DNA of 10,527 bases from Chitinophaga pinensis (GTDB lineage Bacteria; Bacteroidota; Bacteroidia; Chitinophagales; Chitinophagaceae): positions 1 through 10,527 of the forward strand of contig CAMCBE010000037.1 in assembly GCA_945872805.1 (NCBI GenBank), written 5' to 3'. Position 1 is the stretch's first letter; the number at the start of each line of letters is the position of its first letter. Shown here piece after piece: positions 7,191 through 10,527 of this stretch. The translations under genes were made by a program, and so were the position numbers. The notes beneath the pieces were generated by a model. The model did no database searches and had not been told where the DNA came from. It saw only the letters and a program-made list of their open reading frames with translations.

Positions 7191-7979
7191 TCAGCTTAAG
7201 TAAATCTCTCCTTTCATATACAAAATACATTTCCCGGAAATCGAAACACGGTCTCCGTTTAGCGCACAGTACAAATCGCCGCCTCGAGTAGAAAGCTGTT
7301 TAGCCCTAAAGATATTTTTATTCAATACTCGAGCCCAATAAGGTACCATTGAAGTATGCGCAGAACCTGTTACAGCATCTTCATCCCCGCCAGATTGTGG
7401 CCCAAAATATCTTGATACAAAATCCACCTCCTTTCCAACTGAAGTAACGATAACCCCTCTTGCTTCAATTTGACTCAATTTTGCAAAGTCTGGTTTTAAA
7501 TTCAGTATTTGCTCTTCATTATCATAGATCAACATATAATCCGACTTTCCTTTATAAACTTCTTTTGGCGCTATATTTAAGCCACTATAATACTGTGGGT
7601 CTAATGGAATTTTTTCAATCGAATCAATTGGGAAATTGAGTAACAGCGTATCCTCTAGGAGATCTACTGTCAATTCACCACTTCTACTAGAGTAAAAAGA
7701 AACATGCTTACTGCTTTGCTCTAAAAAACTAAAAACAATAAAGGCACTTGCTAAGGTAGCATGTCCACATAAATCAACTTCAACAGTGGGAGTAAACCAT
7801 CTTATATCATACCCATCATCTCGTTTCACAATGAATGCAGTTTCAGCTAAATTATTTTCAGCAGCAATATTTTGCATCATTTGATCATCTAACCAATGTG
7901 CTAAAGGACAAACTGCAGCAGGATTTCCTTTAAAAAGTTCGGATGCGAAGGCATCAACTTGATAAATAGAATACTTCAT
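7191..7979 (-). CDS. PhzF family isomerase/epimerase
   Basis: The product is 262 residues, typical for the PhzF family, which has a two-fold repeated diaminopimelate-epimerase-like fold. Landmarks are YQVDAFASELFKGNPAAV (6-23), the catalytic Glu46 in NNLAETAFI, IRWFTPTVEVDLCGHATLAS (59-78), the second-half GGDEDAVTGSAHTSMVPYW (197-215), and the closing TRGGDLYCAL (231-240). In PhzF itself the conserved Glu moves a proton during isomerisation of trans-2,3-dihydro-3-hydroxyanthranilate. Most family members are not phenazine enzymes and their substrates are unknown. No other phenazine genes are present here, so that pathway is not implied. The protein is soluble, with no signal peptide. It lies 62 bp downstream of the sterol-desaturase-like gene on the same strand and converges on ridA. 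An AT-only 13-bp palindrome (AATAAT-G-ATTATT, 7981-7993) directly precedes the start codon. Confidence 0.92.
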   Translation of the reverse strand: MKYSIYQVDAFASELFKGNPAAVCPLAHWLDDQMMQNIAAENNLAETAFIVKRDDGYDIRWFTPTVEVDLCGHATLASAFIVFSFLEQSSKHVSFYSSRSGELTVDLLEDTLLLNFPIDSIEKIPLDPQYYSGLNIAPKEVYKGKSDYMLIYDNEEQILNLKPDFAKLSQIEARGVIVTSVGKEVDFVSRYFGPQSGGDEDAVTGSAHTSMVPYWARVLNKNIFRAKQLSTRGGDLYCALNGDRVSISGKCILYMKGEIYLS

Positions 7980-8041
7980 AAATAATGATTATTATGAAAT
8001 ATACCTATTAATTTACAACTAGAAATAATCTAAAATATATG

Positions 8042-9313
8042 TTAGGACTTGATCTTGTCTAAAAGAAAATCCCTACTGGTTTTACCCAAGTGCTCTTGCC
8101 CCTTAAGAAATTGTTGACGGACAACGATAGCTGTTTTTTCCCTGCTCTCTGGAGTCCACCCTGGAGGCATAAATAATAGCGAAAGTTTATTCTTAAACCC
8201 CTTAGTAGACTTTAGATCCTTGTATAAACAAATGCACTCGCCAAAATAAAAATCAACAAAATTTGTTACATCCATTTCACGTGTAATGCCATACTCAATT
8301 TTTACTTCATCCTTTTCATTTTGCAATGTCCCAAATAACCAATCCCAAAAAGGAAGTAAGACACAAAAATTAGTATCCATATACAATGGGTTCTTGGCAT
8401 GATGAACACGATGGTGGGAAGGCGTAATGAATAATTTTTCAAGTACCCACAACTTGCCATTTTTAAAGGCATCTTCCCCGGCATGAATGAATGTGCCCCA
8501 TGTACCATCAATGACTAGAATGATAGCTACCATTTCTGGACGAACTCCTAAAATCATCAATAGAGGGACTTGTATGGCAGCGGTATAATACCCCTCAGCA
8601 AAAAAGTGTACCCAAGCCACCGTTAAGTTCATTTCTGCCGGAGCGTGGTGGGGGGAATGCAGGCACCAAAATAGCCTAACTCGATGAGCAGCATAATGCC
8701 AAATCCAATAAGTCAGTTCCCACATCAAATACGCATAAAGCCACCCATACCAATTTCTGTCTATAGTAAACAAAGCAAACTGCTGAAAAAAGGGCATCAT
8801 TTCGATGTAAACAAAAATGATAATTAATTTAGAAATGTATTCATTGAATACTTTCGCTAGGAAAGTTGACTTATATCGTCTGAAAAATTCCTTTACAAAA
8901 GAAACCTTGCGAATACGATCAAACAAGATATCAACACGTTTGATGAATGGCTGACCAGTCATACTCAATTTCAGCGTCGCTACTTTATAATTGAAGTTTT
9001 TGAACGGATGCATTTTTATGAATAACCGAATCATTTCAACCAGTAAGAAGAACGTGGTGAGCATTGAAAGAAGCGCCATGACCGACTGATAGTATATCTT
9101 TTTCTGTATCGGATCAGCCATATCATTCAAATACCCCATGCCAATGAAACTTTTAAGGCTACCATCAATAAATGAATTGATGGTTAGGTATAATATTGAA
9201 GCAGCAAAACCAATAAATAGTAGATTTTCGATTTTATTCCAAATGAACTTTGCTTTTTGCATCATTATATTGTTTTTTTGAGGTGAACCTCTAGACATAA
9301 AAGATCTCGCCAT
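8042..9313 (-). CDS. Sterol desaturase / fatty acid hydroxylase superfamily membrane enzyme
   Basis: The product has 423 residues. The catalytic part carries the three histidine clusters that bind the di-iron centre of integral-membrane hydroxylases: HYAAH (206-210), HSPHH (219-223) and SHHRVHH (299-305). A further His277 lies in FIHAGED. Following FCVLLPFWDWLFGTL (316-330) is also family-typical. Hydrophobic segments at about 31-48, 76-98, 161-180, 187-206 and 243-270 anchor it in the inner membrane. These enzymes use O2 and electrons to hydroxylate or desaturate lipids, carotenoids or sterols; the lipid substrate here is unknown. The length exceeds that of minimal members (about 250-300) because of an N-terminal membrane region. 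The extreme N-terminus (MARSFMSRGSPQ) is polar and looks untranslated-like. The MM pair at 9265/9262 (MMQKAKFIWNKIEN), preceded by an A-rich tract, is a good alternative start. It may be co-transcribed with phzF downstream. Confidence 0.88.
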   Translation of the reverse strand: MARSFMSRGSPQKNNIMMQKAKFIWNKIENLLFIGFAASILYLTINSFIDGSLKSFIGMGYLNDMADPIQKKIYYQSVMALLSMLTTFFLLVEMIRLFIKMHPFKNFNYKVATLKLSMTGQPFIKRVDILFDRIRKVSFVKEFFRRYKSTFLAKVFNEYISKLIIIFVYIEMMPFFQQFALFTIDRNWYGWLYAYLMWELTYWIWHYAAHRVRLFWCLHSPHHAPAEMNLTVAWVHFFAEGYYTAAIQVPLLMILGVRPEMVAIILVIDGTWGTFIHAGEDAFKNGKLWVLEKLFITPSHHRVHHAKNPLYMDTNFCVLLPFWDWLFGTLQNEKDEVKIEYGITREMDVTNFVDFYFGECICLYKDLKSTKGFKNKLSLLFMPPGWTPESREKTAIVVRQQFLKGQEHLGKTSRDFLLDKIKS

Positions 9314-9488
9314 ACTCCGTTCAGACCTAGTTTAAAACTACCAATTAATCTAAAACAAACTCCAAAAGGGCAAAAAAAATTACACCCCTAAAAGAGGAAT
9401 TTCAACTGTAAATAAATCAAAAAAGACACTTTTTTAAATGGTAATTCCCAAAAAAGATATTAAATTCGGTTATACAAAAATAAAACAT

Positions 9489-9791
9489 ATGAAAAAGTTA
9501 CTCATGCTATTTGCAGTTGTCCTAACATTTACACTTGCTCATGCACTAGATAAAGGAAAATGGACAGGTTTTATCGGTGATGACAAATGTGGAGTCAAGG
9601 GAAATAATAAAGAACATTCTGATTGCGCAAAAAGTTGCGTAGATGGTGGTGCTAAACCTGTGTTTGTAGTGGGTACAAAAGTATACACTATCAGCAACCC
9701 TGAAATAGTAGCGAAATTTATTGGTCAAGAAGTAACCATCAAAGGAACAATTACCAATGATGTGCTTGTAATTAAATCAGTAACAAATTAA
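9489..9791 (+). CDS. Small secreted Cys-containing protein, function unknown
   Basis: From the ATG at 9489 the product has 100 residues and a textbook signal peptide: MKK, a hydrophobic core to about residue 16, and probable cleavage after AHA at 19. An in-frame ATG at 9438 would add 17 polar residues ahead of the signal peptide and is unlikely. The mature part (about 81 residues) begins LDKGKWTGFIGDDKCG and contains three Cys (34, 46, 50) and His43 in the pattern KCG..K..H..CAKSCVDGGAKPVFV. It ends in a short beta-rich region (VTIKGTITNDVLVIKSV). From memory the pattern resembles small exported proteins found in several phyla that have an N-terminal W-x-G-x-[IL]-x-D-x-x-C motif. I know of no established function and cannot name the family with certainty. 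An OB-like fold and metal or thiol chemistry are possible. It stands alone, with its own terminator directly downstream. Confidence 0.8.
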   Translation: MKKLLMLFAVVLTFTLAHALDKGKWTGFIGDDKCGVKGNNKEHSDCAKSCVDGGAKPVFVVGTKVYTISNPEIVAKFIGQEVTIKGTITNDVLVIKSVTN

Positions 9792-9809
9792 TTGCCCACT
9801 TTTAGGTTT

Positions 9810-9840
9810 AAAGCGAGCTCATTAAAGGGCTCGCTTTTTT
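9810..9840 (+). terminator. Intrinsic terminator of the small secreted protein gene
   Basis: A perfect 9-bp stem, AAAGCGAGC (9810-9818) with GCTCGCTTT (9829-9837), encloses a 10-base loop. The T-run spans 9835-9840 and so overlaps the stem's 3' arm. It lies 18 bp after the stop codon at 9791, the expected place for rho-independent termination. Confidence 0.85.
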
Positions 9841-9935
9841 ATTTAAAGTGCATTATTTTTAGGTTATTAGATGTAAAAAAAGCTAATTGAATGATAGTTA
9901 TTTTGACTACGACTTAAAATTAATTGTATAGGCAT

Positions 9936-9966
9936 AAGTGCTAAATGTGATATTATAGCATTTTTT
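9936..9966 (+). terminator. Weak terminator-like hairpin in non-coding DNA
   Basis: AAGTGCTA (9936-9943) can pair with TAGCATTT (9956-9963), with one G-T wobble and a 12-base loop, next to a T6 tract (9961-9966). No gene ends just upstream other than the one already terminated at 9840. It may be a relic of lost sequence or chance in AT-rich DNA. Confidence 0.25.
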
Positions 9967-9998
9967 CAAAAAGGAAAATAAAAATAGACCCCTTCAAT

Positions 9999-10027
9999 TG
10001 TCATTCCGAGCGAAGCGAGGAATGACA
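9999..10027. repeat. REP-like palindromic element
   Basis: The element has 9-bp perfect arms, TGTCATTCC (9999-10007) and GGAATGACA (10019-10027), around a GAGCGAAGCGA core. The centre is GCGAAGC (10010-10016), a sequence known to form an unusually stable mini-hairpin. From memory, elements of the form GTCATTCCGAGCGAAGCGAG are widespread intergenic repeats in Bacteroidota and other genomes. The following GCATAGATTC (10028-10037) looks like the flank of a second, degenerate inverted copy (inference). It sits directly beside a truncated gene. Confidence 0.75.
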
Positions 10028-10033
10028 GCATAG

Positions 10034-10411
10034 ATTCTCAAAATAAACGATACCTCAATTTCTTCGTTATTATATTATACGCTGTTTACTCTTTCTCTTC
10101 TCAATCGAGCAATCAATCTTACTCAAGGAGCAAATGAAAATGTAATAGTGCTATCCATTCCCGATTATAGTGTAACACCATTTAGCAAGAATTTGGATAC
10201 CGCAAAAATCAGCAGAGACATTGATGTATTCAATAGTATCAACTATAGAATCACACAGGAATACAACTGCAATTATATATACATCACGGATCTCACGCGT
10301 GAAGCCAAATCAATTCGGAAATTGATTGCAACTGACAGCTTACATCCTTCAGGTATGGCTTATCGGCAATGGGCGGAAAAATTGAATACATTAATCGGAA
10401 AAAAAATTTAA
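10034..10411 (+). pseudogene. SGNH/GDSL hydrolase, C-terminal remnant (5' half deleted)
   Basis: The frame is open from just after a TAG at 10031 to the stop at 10411. From about 10073 it reads like the second half of an SGNH hydrolase: LLNRAINLTQGANENVIVLS, then IPDYSVTPF, a charged helix, ITDLTREAKS, and DSLHPSGMAYRQWAEKL. The last supplies the catalytic Asp and His of the DxxH block. Family members are about 200-230 residues and begin with a GDS block holding the nucleophilic Ser, then the Gly and Asn oxyanion blocks. None of these occurs upstream in any frame back to the terminator at 9840. About 110 family-like residues remain, with no convincing start (GTG at 10148 would lie inside the conserved strand). 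It is therefore most likely non-functional. The break lies within about 45 bp of the REP-like palindrome. Identification rests on remembered family patterns. Confidence 0.7.
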
Positions 10412-10527
10412 CGTGACCCGATACAGCTCAATACACTAAAGCAATAATACTTTCTAAAAATAGTACGTCAGATAAAATATAAATTCAAATAAATAGAATT
10501 GGATTTTTATATTGGCTTAAGTTTGCC

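Noticed and set aside
7191..7979. Reading the PhzF-family gene as evidence of phenazine biosynthesis
   Set aside because: No other phz-type genes are nearby, and most PhzF-family proteins act outside phenazine pathways.
8302..8511. 69-codon minus-strand frame inside the hydroxylase gene
   Set aside because: It is an alternate frame of the region encoding the third histidine cluster; no independent support.
9333..9340. TAGTTTTA on the minus strand upstream of the hydroxylase gene as a Bacteroidota -7 promoter element
   Set aside because: It differs from TAnnTTTG at the last base and the candidate upstream TTG elements have the wrong spacing (about 15 or 22 bases). AT-rich DNA gives many such hits.
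9438..9488. Upstream ATG extending the small secreted protein by 17 residues
   Set aside because: The extension is polar and precedes a complete signal peptide starting MKKLL; the ATG at 9489 is the better start.
9903..9932. TTGACT with TATAGG 18 bases downstream, resembling a sigma-70 promoter
   Set aside because: Primary sigma factors of Bacteroidota do not use this consensus, and no intact gene follows; probably chance.

Overview
The window is AT-rich and reads as a chromosomal segment of a Bacteroidota bacterium, perhaps a Chitinophagaceae or Sphingobacteriales relative. The support is a family GH97 glycosidase with a signal peptide, A-rich start contexts with no clear Shine-Dalgarno, a DUF2200 protein, and a REP-like palindrome (arms TGTCATTCC / GGAATGACA) of a kind I remember from such genomes. 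The lineage call is inference. I see no rRNA, tRNA, CRISPR array, transposase or phage gene.

Left edge (1-1299): the 3' part of an HD-domain metal-dependent phosphohydrolase gene overlaps by 20 bases the start of a six-helix TMEM175-family potassium channel gene. The two look translationally coupled. After them lies a short non-coding stretch built of degenerate 9-10 bp repeats.

Centre, minus strand (1300-6534): read in the direction of transcription, the order is an SDR dehydrogenase, a 3-hydroxyacyl-CoA-dehydrogenase-like enzyme, an M19 dipeptidase, DUF2200, then (after 117 bp) a secreted GH97 glycosidase. The first three are spaced 26 bp apart and DUF2200 follows after 35 bp, so this looks like an operon. 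It diverges from a ridA-type imine deaminase gene at 6798 across a 263-bp intergenic region that holds a 13-bp palindrome and a short direct repeat. Together SDR, HAD-like enzyme, dipeptidase and RidA suggest a small catabolic module for a peptide-like or amino-acid-derived substrate. The substrate cannot be read from sequence.

Right-centre (6798-9313): ridA converges on a PhzF-family isomerase/epimerase gene with only 9 bp between them. Upstream of phzF on the same strand is a membrane di-iron hydroxylase of the sterol desaturase/fatty acid hydroxylase superfamily with all three histidine clusters.

Right edge (9314-10527): a small secreted Cys-containing protein is followed by a clear intrinsic terminator. 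Then come about 240 bp of non-coding DNA with a weak terminator-like hairpin and the REP-like palindrome. Immediately beyond the palindrome is a decayed 3' half of an SGNH/GDSL hydrolase gene that has lost its catalytic-serine half. The last 116 bases (10412-10527) show nothing recognisable.

No complete undescribed system is obvious. The best candidates for a second look are the HD-TMEM175 overlap, the SDR/HAD/dipeptidase/RidA divergon, and the REP-SGNH junction.
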